Source: Dechloromonas sp.
Lineage (GTDB): Bacteria > Pseudomonadota > Gammaproteobacteria > Burkholderiales > Rhodocyclaceae
Assembly (NCBI GenBank): GCA_028687035.1
Contig: JAQUAX010000005.1
Coordinates: 164,672 to 228,671, forward strand
Direction: 5' to 3'
Length of the DNA: 64,000 nt
Positions 1 through 12,020 of this stretch are shown in pieces. Below the pieces are notes generated by a model that was not told the origin of the DNA, searched no databases, and saw only the letters and a program-made list of their open reading frames with translations. Every line of letters begins with the position of its first letter. Positions within the stretch are counted from its first letter, which is position 1. Both the position numbers and the translations under genes were made by a program.

Positions 1-676
<676 letters not shown>

Positions 677-693
677 GAAGCTTTCCGGTTGAT

Positions 694-1323
694 TCAGGTG
701 TGGGTGATGGCGCGGGCGTGCGGCGGCGGGGCCACGACGCCCATCGAAATGATGTACTTGAGGGCTTCGTCGACGGTCATGTCGAGCTCGACGACATCGG
801 CCGCCGGCATCATCAGGAAGAAGCCGGAGGTCGGGTTGGGCGTCGTCGGCACGTAGACGCTGACGTACTCGCCGGCCAGGTGGTTGACCAGGTCGCCGCC
901 CGGGGCGCCGGTCAGGAAGGCGATGGTCCAGCTGCCCTGGCGCGGATACTGGACCAGCAGCGCCTTGCGGAAGGCGTTGCCGTTCGGCGCGAACAGCGTG
1001 TCGGACACCTGCTTGACCGCCTTGTAGACGGAATTGACGACGGGAATCCGGGCGAGCAGCTTGTCCCACCAGCCGACGAGTTTCTGGCCGATGAAATTGG
1101 CGGCAAGCAGGCCGGTCAACAGGATCATCGCCAGCGTCAGCACGGCGCCGGCCCCGGGGATCGCGAAACCGAACAGGTTCTGCGGGTGGACCGCTTCGGG
1201 CAGCAGCCGCAGCGACTGGTCCAGCGTGCTGATGATCAGCGACAGGACCCAGCCGGTGATGACCAGCGGGACCCAGATCAGCAGTCCGGTGATGAAATAG
1301 CGCTTGATCAGCTGGCTGCGCAC
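694..1323 (-). CDS. DUF502 family membrane protein
   Basis: Translation ...[39 protein letters not shown]...; GTG start at 1323 overlaps the fmdB stop; fmdB-DUF502-aspS order is common in betaproteobacteria. Confidence 0.85.
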   Translation of the reverse strand: MRSQLIKRYFITGLLIWVPLVITGWVLSLIISTLDQSLRLLPEAVHPQNLFGFAIPGAGAVLTLAMILLTGLLAANFIGQKLVGWWDKLLARIPVVNSVYKAVKQVSDTLFAPNGNAFRKALLVQYPRQGSWTIAFLTGAPGGDLVNHLAGEYVSVYVPTTPNPTSGFFLMMPAADVVELDMTVDEALKYIISMGVVAPPPHARAITHT

Positions 1324-1553
1324 GACGAACAGCTTCCTTCGCCGGTCTGGCAAGGCGGGGCCTTCGGCTGGCCGCCCTTGAAGTCGGTCGCGTACCAGCC
1401 GCTGCCCTTCAGCTGGAAGCCGGCCGCCGACAGCAGCTTGCCGTAGCTTTCCTGGCCGCAGGCCGGGCAGGTGGTCAGAGCGGGGTCGCTCATCTTCTGC
1501 AGATGTTCCTTCTGGTGACCGCAGGAGTCGCAGCGATACTCGTAAATCGGCAT
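1308..1553 (-). CDS. FmdB family zinc ribbon protein
   Basis: [33 protein letters not shown]...: two CxxC motifs typical of FmdB. Confidence 0.9.
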   Translation of the reverse strand: MPIYEYRCDSCGHQKEHLQKMSDPALTTCPACGQESYGKLLSAAGFQLKGSGWYATDFKGGQPKAPPCQTGEGSCSSCAAS

Positions 1554-1623
1554 GGGAATCCTCCAAAACCTTGAATTATAACCGAGAGTCCGGGAAGCCC
1601 ATATCGGGGGGCTTTTTACTTTT

Positions 1624-2478
1624 TCAATGGAGCAGGCCGAGATAATTCCGCGTCAGTTCCTGACCCCAGAACAGTGCGATGATGCCGGCCGCCGCCAAGT
1701 AGGGGCCGAAGGGAATCGGCACGTTGCGGCCGTGGCGGGCCAGGGCGATCAGCGCGATGCCGGCGGCGGCGCCGACCAGCGAGGACAGCAGCACGATGAC
1801 CGGCAGCATGCTCCAGCCCAGCCAGGCGCCGAGCGCGGCGAGCAGCTTGAAGTCGCCGTAGCCCATGCCTTCCTTGCCGGTCGCCAGCTTGAACAGCCAG
1901 AAAATGCTCCACAGGCTCAGATAGCCGGCCATTGCGCCGATCACTGCGCCATCGATGTCGGCATAGGTCCGCATCAGGTTGAACAACAGTCCGAGCCAGA
2001 GCAGGGGCAGCGTGATCGAATCCGGCAGCAGTTGGGTATCGAGGTCGATGAAGCTCAGCGCGATCAGTGCCCAGATCAGCAGCAGGGCGCCCGCCGCCTG
2101 CAGTGTCGGCCCGAAATGCCATGCCGCGTAGGCCGACAGCAGGCCGCTCAGCAACTCGACCAGCGGATAGCGCGGCGAGATCGCTTGCCCGCAACCGCTG
2201 CATTTGCCGCGCAGGATCAGCAGGTAGCTGAGCAGCGGAATGTTCTCAAGCGCGGAGATCGGGTGGCCGCAGTGCGGGCAGCGCGAGCGGGGGCGGGACA
2301 GCGACAGCGGCGCTTCCGCGGTCGACGGCGTTTCCCCGCGCAATTCCGCACATTGGGCCTGCCATTCGCGCTCCATCATGCGCGGCAGGCGATGGATCAC
2401 GACGTTCAGGAAGCTGCCCACGCACAAGCCCAGCAGCCCGGCCGCCAGCGCCAGGCCGCCCAGGGTTTCCGGCAGCAT
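1624..2478 (-). CDS. pilD: Type IV prepilin peptidase / N-methyltransferase
   Basis: [64 protein letters not shown] motifs; adjacent to pilC and pilB. Confidence 0.95.
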   Translation of the reverse strand: [284 protein letters not shown]

Positions 2479-3704
2479 CAGACGACCGAGCCCAGCTTGA
2501 AGATCGGCAGGTACATCGCGACGACCATGCCGCCGATCAGCGTACCGAGGATGACCATGATCAGCGGTTCCATCAGGCTGGACATCGCTTCGACGGCGTC
2601 GTCGACCTCCTGCTCGAAGAAGTCGGCGACCTTGGACAGCATCGAGTCAAGGGCGCCGGATTCCTCGCCGATGGCGACCATCTGGGTCACCATGTTGGGG
2701 AACAGGTTGACGTTCTGCATGCTGATCGTCAGGCTGCTGCCGGTCGCCACCTCGCTCTGGATCTGCTTGGTGGCAACCTTGTAGACGTAGTTGCCGGAAG
2801 CGCCGCCGACCGAGTCCAGCGATTCGACGAGCGGTACGCCGGCCGCGAACATCGTCGACAGCGTGCGCGTCCAGCGGGCGATCACCGACTTGCGGACGAT
2901 TTCACCGAAGATCGGCATGCGCAGCAGCAAGCGGTCCATCGCCATCTGAACCTTTTCGGATCGCCGCCAGGCTTCCAGGAAGCCGTAGATGGCGCCGCCG
3001 ATGATGCCGAAGATCGCCCACCAGTAGGCGACGAAGAAGTCCGAGATGGCGATCACGAGCAGCGTCGGCGCCGGCAGGTCGGCGCCGAAGCTCTTGAACA
3101 CGTCCTTGAAGGCCGGAATCACGAAGATCATGATGACCGCCGTGATGATGAAGGCGACGACGATCACGGCGACCGGATAGAACAGCGCCGACTTGATCTT
3201 GCTCTTGATTGCGAGGATTTTTTCCTTGTAGGTCGCCAGGCGGTCGAGCAGCGAATCCAGGATACCCGCCGCCTCGCCGGCGGCGACCAGGTTGCAGTAC
3301 AGCGCATCGAAGTACAGCGGGTACTTGCGGAAGGCCTGGGACAGCGAACTGCCGGTCTCGACGTCAGCCTTGATGTCGAGCAGCAGTTTGCCGACGGTCG
3401 GGTTGGCGTGGCCGCGACCGACGATATCGAAGGACTGCAGCAGCGGAACGCCGGACTTCATCATGGTCGCCAGTTGCCGGGTGAACAGCGTGATGTCCTT
3501 GTCGGTGATCTTGCCGCCGCTCCGGATACGGATTTTCTTGACCTTCAGGTTGGTGATTCCCTGGCGGCGGAGGATGGTTTGCACGACCGCCAAGCTGGCC
3601 GCACGCATCTCGCCGCGAACCGGTCTTCCCTCGCGATTTCGACCTTCCCACTGGAAGGTGCTTTCCTTGACAGCCGGTGCCCTCGGTTTTGCTGCGGTGG
3701 CCAT
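2478..3704 (-). CDS. pilC: Type IV pilus inner membrane platform protein PilC
   Basis: TLFTRQLATMMKSGVPLLQSFDIVGRG... and repeated T2SSF domains; follows pilB. Confidence 0.95.
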   Translation of the reverse strand: MATAAKPRAPAVKESTFQWEGRNREGRPVRGEMRAASLAVVQTILRRQGITNLKVKKIRIRSGGKITDKDITLFTRQLATMMKSGVPLLQSFDIVGRGHANPTVGKLLLDIKADVETGSSLSQAFRKYPLYFDALYCNLVAAGEAAGILDSLLDRLATYKEKILAIKSKIKSALFYPVAVIVVAFIITAVIMIFVIPAFKDVFKSFGADLPAPTLLVIAISDFFVAYWWAIFGIIGGAIYGFLEAWRRSEKVQMAMDRLLLRMPIFGEIVRKSVIARWTRTLSTMFAAGVPLVESLDSVGGASGNYVYKVATKQIQSEVATGSSLTISMQNVNLFPNMVTQMVAIGEESGALDSMLSKVADFFEQEVDDAVEAMSSLMEPLIMVILGTLIGGMVVAMYLPIFKLGSVV

Positions 3705-3722
3705 GTGGATTCCCCTTCCTCT

Positions 3723-5438
3723 TTATGCGTTGGTGGTGCTCAGTACCTCGTCGAGCGAGGTGACGCCTTGTTTTACCTTGATCAGCCCCGACTCCCGGAG
3801 ATCACGGACACCTTCCAACTTGGCCTGGGCCGCGAGGTCGATCGAGGTTGCGCCGCTCATGATCAGGCGCTGCATCGCATCGGAAATCGGCATGACCTGG
3901 TAGATGCCGACCCGTCCCTTGTAGCCGCTTCCCTTGCAGCGCTGGCAGCCGGAGGGACCGTACAGCGTCCACGAGCCGTCGAGATCCTCCGGCTTGAAGC
4001 CGGCGTCGAGCAGGGTCTGCTCGGGGACGGTCATCGGCTGCTTGCAGGTGCACAGGCGGCGGGCCAGGCGCTGCGCGGTGATCAGCAGTACGCTGGAGGC
4101 GATGTTGAAGGTCGGCACGCCCATGTTCATCAGGCGGGTCAGCGTTTGCGGCGCGTCGTTGGTGTGCAGCGTGGATAGCACCAGGTGGCCGGTCTGTGCC
4201 GCCTTGATGGCGATTTCGGCCGTTTCCAGGTCGCGGATTTCGCCGACCATGATGATGTCCGGATCCTGGCGCAGGAAGGAGCGCAGCGCCGCGGCGAAGG
4301 TCAGGCCGGCGCGGTCGTCGACGTTGACCTGGTTGATGCCGGCCAGGTTGATTTCGGCCGGGTCCTCGGCAGTCGAGATGTTGACGCCGTCCTTGTTCAG
4401 CAGGTTCAGGCAGGTGTACAGCGACACCGTCTTGCCGGAGCCGGTCGGGCCGGTGACCAGCACCATGCCGTAGGGCCGGCTGATCGCGTCGAGCATGGCC
4501 TGGCGCTGGTCGGGCTCGTAGCCCAGCGCGTCGATGCCCAGCGTCGCCGAGGTCGGATCGAGAATCCGCAACACGATCTTTTCGCCCTGCAGGGTCGGCA
4601 GCGTGCTGACCCGGAAGTCGATGGCGCGGTTCTTGGACAGCACGAGCCGCATCCGGCCGTCCTGCGGCACGCGCTTCTCGGCGATGTTGAGCCGGGAGAT
4701 GACCTTGATCCGCGAAGCGATCTTGTCCTTGATTGCCAGCGGCGGGGTCGCGACCTCGCGCAGCACGCCGTCGACGCGGAAGCGGATGCGGTAGAACTTC
4801 TCGTAGGGCTCGAAATGGATGTCGGAGGCGCCGTCGTTGATCGCGTCCAGCAGCATCTTCTGGATGAACTTGACGACCGGTGCGTCGTCGATTTCCTGGC
4901 CGGCCGCGTCGTCGCTCTTGGCGGCCGATTCATCGTCGAGGAAGTCGAGGTTGATGTCCTCGTTGGCCAGGTTCTTCAGCGCATCGTTGGCCGACTCGGA
5001 AAACTTGGCGACCAGCGGCAGCAGCTTGGGATGCTCGACGACGATGGGGTCGACGGCCAGTCCGGTCTGGAAACGGATTTCGTCCAGCGCGCGCAGGTTG
5101 GTCGGATCGGCGATGGCGACCGACAGCCGGTTGCCGCGCTTGTGCAGCGGGATGACCTTGTGCGTCGCGATCAGCTTGCGGTCGACGGCGTCGCCGGGGA
5201 TCAGCGCGTCGTCGAAGGCTTCAAGGTCGAGCAGCGGGTAGCCGAACGTGTCGGCGACGAAGCGGGCGATATCGAGGGCGCTCGCCTTGTTGCCGGCGAT
5301 GATCTGTTCGATCAGCGAGGTCTTGCTGTTGTGGGCATCGGTCAGCAACTGTTCGGCTTCCGCCTCCTTGAGTTGCCCGGCCTGCACGAGGGCGCGCGCG
5401 AGGCCGCTGAGCGGAGGGGTTTGCGGAGTTGCTGCCAT
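3723..5438 (-). CDS. pilB: Type IV pilus assembly ATPase PilB
   Basis: Walker A GPTGSGKTVSLYT, Asp box, GEIRDLETAEIAIKAAQTGHLVLSTLHTNDA, tetracysteine zinc motif. Confidence 0.95.
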   Translation of the reverse strand: MAATPQTPPLSGLARALVQAGQLKEAEAEQLLTDAHNSKTSLIEQIIAGNKASALDIARFVADTFGYPLLDLEAFDDALIPGDAVDRKLIATHKVIPLHKRGNRLSVAIADPTNLRALDEIRFQTGLAVDPIVVEHPKLLPLVAKFSESANDALKNLANEDINLDFLDDESAAKSDDAAGQEIDDAPVVKFIQKMLLDAINDGASDIHFEPYEKFYRIRFRVDGVLREVATPPLAIKDKIASRIKVISRLNIAEKRVPQDGRMRLVLSKNRAIDFRVSTLPTLQGEKIVLRILDPTSATLGIDALGYEPDQRQAMLDAISRPYGMVLVTGPTGSGKTVSLYTCLNLLNKDGVNISTAEDPAEINLAGINQVNVDDRAGLTFAAALRSFLRQDPDIIMVGEIRDLETAEIAIKAAQTGHLVLSTLHTNDAPQTLTRLMNMGVPTFNIASSVLLITAQRLARRLCTCKQPMTVPEQTLLDAGFKPEDLDGSWTLYGPSGCQRCKGSGYKGRVGIYQVMPISDAMQRLIMSGATSIDLAAQAKLEGVRDLRESGLIKVKQGVTSLDEVLSTTNA

Positions 5439-5513
5439 TGATTATTATCGGATGCCGTCTAGATCGGCCGATGATGCTACGCGGGTGGCAGTTTGTAAAG
5501 ATTGAGAGATTTC

Positions 5514-6785
5514 TCAGTTGGCCGGTGGGCGGTAGATCCGGACGGTGACGACGCTCTTGTCCTGGGTCTGCAGGATTTCGACCGGGATGCCGGCCAGCTT
5601 GATGCTGACGTCGGCTTCCGGAATGTCCTGGAAGTGTTCCAGGATCAGGCCGTTCAGGGTTTTCGGGCCGTCGAGCGGGAAATCCAGGCCGAGCATCCGG
5701 TTGATCTCGCGCAGCGGGCGCGATCCTTCGACGATGGCATCGCCTTCGGCGGACCAGGTCAGGGTGCTGGCCAGGCCGGGCAGCGAGGTCGTGAAGTCGC
5801 CGACGAATTCCTCGATGATGTCCTCCAGCGTCAGCAGGCCGAGAATCTCGCCGTATTCGTCGACGACGAAGCCGATGCGCTGGCGGTTTTCCTGGAAGAA
5901 GGCCAGTTGCGAGAACACGCCGGTGCCGGCTGGAATGTAGTACGGGGGCTGCAGTTGCTGCAGGACCGCCGCCTCGTCGAAATCCGGCTCGCCGAGGCCG
6001 CCGAGCAGGCGGCGGACATGCAGTACGCCGACCAGCTGGTCGAGGGATTCGCGGCAGACCGGCAGCCGGCTGTGGTGGCTGGTCGCCAGCTGGGTCCGGA
6101 CTTCCTCGATCGGGCGGGCCAGGTCGAGGATTTCGATGGCGCCGCGCGGCGTCATCACGTCTTCGACCGTGATGTTGTTCAGGTCGAACAGGCTGCTCAG
6201 AATGGCCCGGTGTTTCTGCGGGATCACGTGGGAGGATTCGAGCACGAGGCTGCGCAGTTCCTCCGGCGACAGTTGCGCCGTCTCGTTGCCCGGGCGCGGG
6301 GCAAGGCGCAGCAGGCGAAGCAGGGCGCTGGCGAACAGGTTGATGAACCAGACGACCGGATAGAACAGGCGGAGCAGCGGCGTCAGCGCGAAGCCGAGCA
6401 GGCTGGCCAGGCGGTCGGCGTAGGTCGCGCCGATGATTTTCGGTGTGATTTCCGAAAAGACCAGGATGGCGAAGGTTACCGCCAGCGTGCCGACGCCCAG
6501 CGCCCACTTTTCCTCCCCGAACAGCTCGATGGCGATGACGGAGACCAGGGTCGCGGCAGCCGAGTTGATCAGGTTGTTGCCGAGCAGGATGACGCCGAGC
6601 ATCTTGTCGGTCTGGCCGAGCAGGGCGAGCGCCTTCTGGGCGCCGAGGTGGCCGGACTGGGCCAGGTGGCGCAAGCGGAAACGGTTCGACGCCATCATCG
6701 CCGTCTCGCTCAGCGAGAAGAAGGCGGACAGGGCGAGCAGGACGACGAGCGCGGTCGACAGCGCGGAAAGGGGGATTCCGTCCAC
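5514..6785 (-). CDS. HlyC/CorC family transporter (CNNM + CBS domains)
   Basis: In-frame from GTG at 6785: VDGIPLSALSTALVVLLALSAFFSLSETAMMASNRFRLRHLAQSG..., VTPRGAIEILDLARP CBS region, CorC_HlyC tail. Confidence 0.88.
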   Translation of the reverse strand: MDGIPLSALSTALVVLLALSAFFSLSETAMMASNRFRLRHLAQSGHLGAQKALALLGQTDKMLGVILLGNNLINSAAATLVSVIAIELFGEEKWALGVGTLAVTFAILVFSEITPKIIGATYADRLASLLGFALTPLLRLFYPVVWFINLFASALLRLLRLAPRPGNETAQLSPEELRSLVLESSHVIPQKHRAILSSLFDLNNITVEDVMTPRGAIEILDLARPIEEVRTQLATSHHSRLPVCRESLDQLVGVLHVRRLLGGLGEPDFDEAAVLQQLQPPYYIPAGTGVFSQLAFFQENRQRIGFVVDEYGEILGLLTLEDIIEEFVGDFTTSLPGLASTLTWSAEGDAIVEGSRPLREINRMLGLDFPLDGPKTLNGLILEHFQDIPEADVSIKLAGIPVEILQTQDKSVVTVRIYRPPAN

Positions 6786-6787
6786 GG

Positions 6788-7627
6788 TCAGAGACGGCCG
6801 AGGACGACTTCGGCGACGAAGCGGCTGCCGACGTAGGCGAGAACCAGCAGCAGGAAGCCGGCCAGCGTCCAGCGCAGCGCGCGGCGGCCGCGCCAGCCCC
6901 AGGCATGGCGTCCGATCAGCAGCGTCGCGAAGATGGCCCAGGAGGCGATCGCGAAAATGGTCTTGTGGTCGAGGCTGAGCGGTTTGCCGAACAGCGCCTC
7001 GGAGAACAGTACGCCGCTGCCGACGGTCAGCGTCAGCAGCACGAAGCCGAGCGTCAGCATCCGGAAGAGCAGGGTTTCCATCGCCAGCAGCGGCGGCAGG
7101 CTGGCCAGGCTGCGCTTCAGCGTGCGCTTGTGCAGCGCATTTTCGGTGAAGCCCATGAACACGGCGTGCAGCGCGGACAGTGTCAGCAGGCTGTAGGCGA
7201 GCATCGCGGCCAGGAAATGCAGCTTGAAGCCGGTGGCGCCGGCGTGGGCGACCTGGTGGGCATTCGGGAAGACCGCCGGGAGTACGGTGCAGGCGGCGGC
7301 GAGCGGCAGCACCATGGGCTGCATGCCTTCCATCCGGGCCATGAAGCTTTCCAGCCAGTAGATCAGCACGGCGAGCCACAGCATCAGCGACAGGGCCAGG
7401 CCGAACGAGAAGCGCATGCCGTCGTCGGAAAACAGCGCGCCGTACAGGCCGGCGGCGTGGACGAGCAGCGCCGCGGCAATCGCGGCGCGCTCCCAGTGCT
7501 GCATCGGACAGGCGACGCACTGGGTGTCGCCTTCGCGCCAGCGGGTGTTCCAGAAATGGAAGCCGAGCGCCGCATAGAGGAGGGCGGCGAGAACGTCGGG
7601 CAGAAGCTGAATTACAATGTCGGCCAT
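6788..7627 (-). CDS. Cytochrome c assembly protein, CcsA/YpjD-like
   Basis: Multi-TM protein with LHFLAAMLAYSLLTLSALHAVFMGFTENALH and SLDHKTIFAIASWAIFATLLIGRHAWGWRGRRA; gene order next to ffh. Confidence 0.85.
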   Translation of the reverse strand: MADIVIQLLPDVLAALLYAALGFHFWNTRWREGDTQCVACPMQHWERAAIAAALLVHAAGLYGALFSDDGMRFSFGLALSLMLWLAVLIYWLESFMARMEGMQPMVLPLAAACTVLPAVFPNAHQVAHAGATGFKLHFLAAMLAYSLLTLSALHAVFMGFTENALHKRTLKRSLASLPPLLAMETLLFRMLTLGFVLLTLTVGSGVLFSEALFGKPLSLDHKTIFAIASWAIFATLLIGRHAWGWRGRRALRWTLAGFLLLVLAYVGSRFVAEVVLGRL

Positions 7628-7656
7628 TCGCGAATTCTACTAGAAGCCTATCTGAC

Positions 7657-9015
7657 ATGCTCGACAACCTGACCACGCGCCTTGCCCGCGTCATGAAGAC
7701 GCTGAAGGGCGAAGCCCGCCTGACCGAATCCAATATCGCCGATGCGCTGCGCGAAGTGCGCATGGCGCTGCTCGAGGCCGACGTCGCGCTGCCGGTCATC
7801 AAGGACTTCATTGCCGCGGTCAGGGAAAAGGCGGTCGGCCAGGAGGTCATCGGCTCGCTGAATCCCGGGCAGGCGCTGATCGGCGTCGTCCACGGCGAAC
7901 TGACCAAGATCATGGGCGACGCCCACGAGGGCATCAATTTCAATACCCAGCCGCCGGCCATCGTGCTGATGGCGGGCCTGCAGGGCGCCGGCAAGACGAC
8001 CACGGTCGGCAAGCTGGCCAAGTTCCTGAAGGAAAACCACAAGAAGAAGGTGCTGGTCGTTTCCTGCGACGTCTATCGTCCGGCGGCGATCGAGCAGCTG
8101 AAGTCGGTGGCCGGCCAGGCCGGCGTCGATTTCTTCCCGTCCTCGACCGGCGAGAAGCCGGAAGCCATCGCGCTGGCCGCGATCGACTGGGCAAAGCGTC
8201 ATTACCACGACGTGCTGCTCGTCGACACCGCCGGTCGTCTCGCGGTGGACGAGGAAATGATGGCCGAAATCAAGCGCCTGCACGCGGCGATTAATCCGGT
8301 CGAAACGCTGTTCGTCGTCGATGCGATGCTCGGCCAGGATGCGGTCAATACCGCCAAGGCCTTCAACGAGGCGCTGCCGCTGACCGGCGTCGTGCTGACC
8401 AAGCTCGACGGCGACGCACGCGGCGGTGCGGCGCTGTCGGTGCGCCACATCACCGGCAAGCCGATCAAGTTCGCCGGTGTCGGCGAAAAGCTGGCCGGGC
8501 TGGAAGCCTTCCACCCCGAGCGGATGGCGTCGCGCATCCTCGGCATGGGCGACGTGCTGTCGCTGATCGAGGAGGCGAAGAAGGGCATCGACGAGGAAAA
8601 GGCCGTCGCCTTCGCGAAGAAGCTGAAGGCCGGCAAGGGCTTCGACCTCAATGACTTCAAGGAACAGATCGCCCAGATGCGCAACATGGGCGGCCTAACC
8701 TCGCTGATGGACAAGCTGCCGGCGCAGTTTGCGCAGGCTGCCGGCCAACTGCCGGCCGGCGCCGAGAACAAGATGATCGGCCGGGTCGAGGGCATCATCA
8801 ACTCGATGACGCCGGCCGAACGCGCGAAGCCGGAACTGATCAAGGCCAGCCGCAAGCGCCGCATCGCGACGGGCGCCGGTGTCCAGGTTCAGGAAGTCAA
8901 TCGCCTACTCAACCAGTTCGAGCAGACGCAGAAGATGATGAAGCAGTTTTCAAAGGGTGGCATCGGCAAGCTGATGCGCGGCATGAAGGGCATGCTGCCC
9001 GGCATGGGGCGCTGA
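7657..9015 (+). CDS. ffh: Signal recognition particle protein Ffh
   Basis: MLDNLTTRLARVMKTLKGEARLTE, GLQGAGKTTTVGKLAKFLK, DTAGRLAVDEEMM, GMLPGMG C-terminus. Confidence 0.98.
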   Translation: MLDNLTTRLARVMKTLKGEARLTESNIADALREVRMALLEADVALPVIKDFIAAVREKAVGQEVIGSLNPGQALIGVVHGELTKIMGDAHEGINFNTQPPAIVLMAGLQGAGKTTTVGKLAKFLKENHKKKVLVVSCDVYRPAAIEQLKSVAGQAGVDFFPSSTGEKPEAIALAAIDWAKRHYHDVLLVDTAGRLAVDEEMMAEIKRLHAAINPVETLFVVDAMLGQDAVNTAKAFNEALPLTGVVLTKLDGDARGGAALSVRHITGKPIKFAGVGEKLAGLEAFHPERMASRILGMGDVLSLIEEAKKGIDEEKAVAFAKKLKAGKGFDLNDFKEQIAQMRNMGGLTSLMDKLPAQFAQAAGQLPAGAENKMIGRVEGIINSMTPAERAKPELIKASRKRRIATGAGVQVQEVNRLLNQFEQTQKMMKQFSKGGIGKLMRGMKGMLPGMGR

Positions 9016-9022
9016 CGGTGCT

Positions 9023-9634
9023 TCAGCGGCCGGTCTGCGCGATGCGGGCCGGCCTGTCGTAACTCCACTGGTTCTGCCAGGCGGCGCGCACCATGTTCGG
9101 ATATTCGGGGCGGCCGAGGCTGCCGTTGTAGCGGCCGAGCGCCCGGAACAGGTCGCCCTTCTCGATGTCCAGGTAGTGGCGCAGGATCGTGCAGCCGTAG
9201 CGCAGGTTGGTGCGCAGGTCGAACAGCGAATCCTCCGGTCGACCGATCAATTTGACCCAGAACGGCATCACCTGCATGTAGCCGCGCGCGCCGGCCGACG
9301 ACACCGCGTATTTGCGGAAGCCCGACTCGACCTGGATCAGGCCGAGCACCAGCTGCGGGTCGAGTCCGGCCCGCGTCGCTTCGTAATGCACGCTGCGCAG
9401 CAGGTCGATGCGGTAGTCGCGGCTCGGGATGCGCTTTTCAAGGCGCGGCGACATCGCGCTCAGCCAGTCGACGGCGTCGATCGGCGTCCGGAACGAACTG
9501 ACGGCCGGCCGGGAATCCGACACGGCCTTGTGCAGTGCGGCCTGGACGCTGGCCGACAGCGGTTCGTATTTCTGCGCGCCGGCGTGGGCAGCCGACGCGC
9601 CGCAGATCAGCAGCGCCGCGATCAGGCGGCGCAC
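9023..9634 (-). CDS. Lytic transglycosylase domain protein
   Basis: GTG start at 9634; signal peptide, then [29 protein letters not shown] (SLT domain). Confidence 0.88.
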   Translation of the reverse strand: MRRLIAALLICGASAAHAGAQKYEPLSASVQAALHKAVSDSRPAVSSFRTPIDAVDWLSAMSPRLEKRIPSRDYRIDLLRSVHYEATRAGLDPQLVLGLIQVESGFRKYAVSSAGARGYMQVMPFWVKLIGRPEDSLFDLRTNLRYGCTILRHYLDIEKGDLFRALGRYNGSLGRPEYPNMVRAAWQNQWSYDRPARIAQTGR

Positions 9635-11352
9635 AGCTTCCCTTGCAGGAAGGCGAGCGCCTCGCCCTGGGCGATCATCGTCGCCTCGGCGTCGGTCCGC
9701 CCCTTGTACTCGAGCTGGCCTTCCTTCAGTCCGCGCTCGCCGATCACGATGCGATGCGGGATGCCGATCAGCTCCATGTCGGCGAACATTACGCCCGGCC
9801 GTTCGTTGCGGTCGTCGAGGACGACGTCGACACCGGCCTGCTTGAGATCCGCGTAGAGCTGGTCGGCGGCGGCCTTGACCGCATCGCTCTTGTGGTAGCC
9901 CATCGGTACGATGCAGGCGGTGAAGGGGGCGATCGTCGGCGGCAGGATGATGCCGCGCTCGTCGTTGCCCTGTTCGATCGCAGCGCCGACGATGCGCGAC
10001 ACGCCGATGCCGTAGCAACCCATTTCCATGACCTGGCTCTTGCCCTGTTCGTCGAGGTAGGCGCAGTTCAATGCCTCGGCGTACTTGGTGCGCAGCTGGA
10101 AGATGTGGCCGACTTCGATGCCGCGGCAGATGTCCAGCTGGCCCTTGCCGTCCGGCGACGGGTCGCCGGCGACGACGTTGCGGAGGTCGAAAACTTCGGC
10201 TTCCGGCAGGTCGCGGCCGAAATTGACGCCGGTCAGGTGGAAGCCCGCCTCGTTGGCGCCGCAGACGAAATCGGCCAGCGCGGCGACGCTGCGGTCGGCG
10301 AAAACGGCCACCTTTTCGCGGTCGACCGCGACCGGGCCGATATAACCGGGCAGGCAGCCGAGATGCTCCTGGATCTCGCTGTCGCTGGCGAAGCGGAAGG
10401 CGCCGAGCGCGGGGATTTTCGCCGCCTTGATCTCGTTCAGTTCGTGGTCGCCGCGCAGCAGCAGCAGCGCGAAGGTCTTGTCGCCCGCCTCGCGGTCGCT
10501 GACCACGGCGATCGATTTGACGATTTTTCCGAGGTCGACCGCGAGGAAGTCCGCGACGTCGGCGCAGGCCGTCTTGCCCGGCGTGGCGACCTTGGTCAGC
10601 GCCTGCGCGGCGGCCGGGCGCGGCGCCGCCGGGGCGAGCGCCTCGGCCAGTTCGACGTTGGCGGCGTAGCCGGAATCGGGGCAGAAGGCGATGTCGTCCT
10701 CGCCGGAGTCGGCCAGCACGTGGAATTCATGCGATCCGGTGCCGCCGATCGAGCCGGTGTCGGCGGCGACGGCACGGAACTTCAGGCCGAGTCGGCTGAA
10801 GATGCGGCCGTAGGTCGCGTACATGTTGCCGTATTCGCGCTGCAGGTCTTCGAACGAGGTATGGAAGGAGTAGCCGTCCTTCATCAGGAATTCGCGGCCG
10901 CGCATGACGCCGAAGCGCGGGCGGATTTCGTCGCGGAACTTGCTCTGGATCTGATAAAGGTGGATCGGCAGCTGGCGGTAGCTCTTGACGTCGCGGCGGA
11001 CGACGTCGGTGATGACTTCCTCGTGCGTCGGGCCGATCACGAAATTGCGCTGATGGCGGTCCTTGAAACGCAGCAGTTCGGGGCCGTAGCCGGGGCCGCG
11101 GCCGGATTCTTCCCACAACTCGAAGGGCTGGACGGCCGGCATCAGCAATTCAAGCGCCCCGGCCGCATTCATTTCCTCGCGGACGATATTTTCGACTTTG
11201 CGCAGCACGCGCAGCCCGAGCGGCATCCAGGTGTAGATGCCGGCAGCGGCGCGCTTGATGTAGCCGGCGCGCAGCATCAGTTTCTGGCTGACGACTTCGG
11301 CGTCGGACGGGGCTTCCTTCAGAGTGGTGAAAAAGAACTGCGAGGTACGCAT
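9622..11352 (-). CDS. proS: Prolyl-tRNA synthetase
   Basis: [76 protein letters not shown]...; bacterial-type ProRS with the editing insertion. Confidence 0.97.
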   Translation of the reverse strand: MRTSQFFFTTLKEAPSDAEVVSQKLMLRAGYIKRAAAGIYTWMPLGLRVLRKVENIVREEMNAAGALELLMPAVQPFELWEESGRGPGYGPELLRFKDRHQRNFVIGPTHEEVITDVVRRDVKSYRQLPIHLYQIQSKFRDEIRPRFGVMRGREFLMKDGYSFHTSFEDLQREYGNMYATYGRIFSRLGLKFRAVAADTGSIGGTGSHEFHVLADSGEDDIAFCPDSGYAANVELAEALAPAAPRPAAAQALTKVATPGKTACADVADFLAVDLGKIVKSIAVVSDREAGDKTFALLLLRGDHELNEIKAAKIPALGAFRFASDSEIQEHLGCLPGYIGPVAVDREKVAVFADRSVAALADFVCGANEAGFHLTGVNFGRDLPEAEVFDLRNVVAGDPSPDGKGQLDICRGIEVGHIFQLRTKYAEALNCAYLDEQGKSQVMEMGCYGIGVSRIVGAAIEQGNDERGIILPPTIAPFTACIVPMGYHKSDAVKAAADQLYADLKQAGVDVVLDDRNERPGVMFADMELIGIPHRIVIGERGLKEGQLEYKGRTDAEATMIAQGEALAFLQGKLCAA

Positions 11353-11465
11353 GGGATGCTCTTGAATTCGTTGCAAAAGCGCGATTTTACACGCTGGCCG
11401 TGCTTTGCATGCGCGCCCCCTTTGTGAAAGAATCGGGGTAACCAATTATTTTTTGCAGGATTTTT

Positions 11466-12020
11466 ATGCTCGACCGTGAAGGCTATCGCCCGAACGTCGG
11501 CATCATTCTTTGTAACGCCAAGAACGAGGTTTTCTGGGGTAAGCGCATACGGGAGCATTCCTGGCAGTTTCCGCAAGGTGGCATCAAGCGCGGCGAGTCG
11601 CCGGAAGAAGCCATGTACCGCGAGCTGTACGAAGAGGTCGGGCTCAGGCCCGAGCACGTGCGCATCCTTGGAAGGACGAAGGGCTGGTTGCGTTATGAAG
11701 TGCCGACACAGTGGATCAAGCGCGAATGGCGCGGTTCATACAAGGGGCAGAAGCAGATCTGGTTCCTGTTGCGCCTGGTCGGGCGGGACAACGATGTCAG
11801 TCTGCGTGCGACCAGCAAGCCCGAGTTCGACGCCTGGCGCTGGAACGACTACTGGGTGCCGCTCGACGCGGTGATCGAGTTCAAGCGCGGGGTGTACGAT
11901 CAGGCCCTGAAAGAGCTCGTCCGTTTTCTGGAAACCGATCGCCATGGCGGTCGCGGGCGGCGCGCAGGCGCTTCCTCGGTCGCTGTGGCATCGGTCGGGG
12001 AGGGTGAATCTTGCGAATGA
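11466..12020 (+). CDS. rppH: RNA pyrophosphohydrolase (Nudix)
   Basis: [60 protein letters not shown], Nudix box. Confidence 0.97.
   Translation: MLDREGYRPNVGIILCNAKNEVFWGKRIREHSWQFPQGGIKRGESPEEAMYRELYEEVGLRPEHVRILGRTKGWLRYEVPTQWIKREWRGSYKGQKQIWFLLRLVGRDNDVSLRATSKPEFDAWRWNDYWVPLDAVIEFKRGVYDQALKELVRFLETDRHGGRGRRAGASSVAVASVGEGESCE

Noticed and set aside
9535-11427. 630-aa plus-strand ORF opposite proS
   Set aside because: Antisense shadow of a well-supported proS; low-complexity composition and no recognisable domain.
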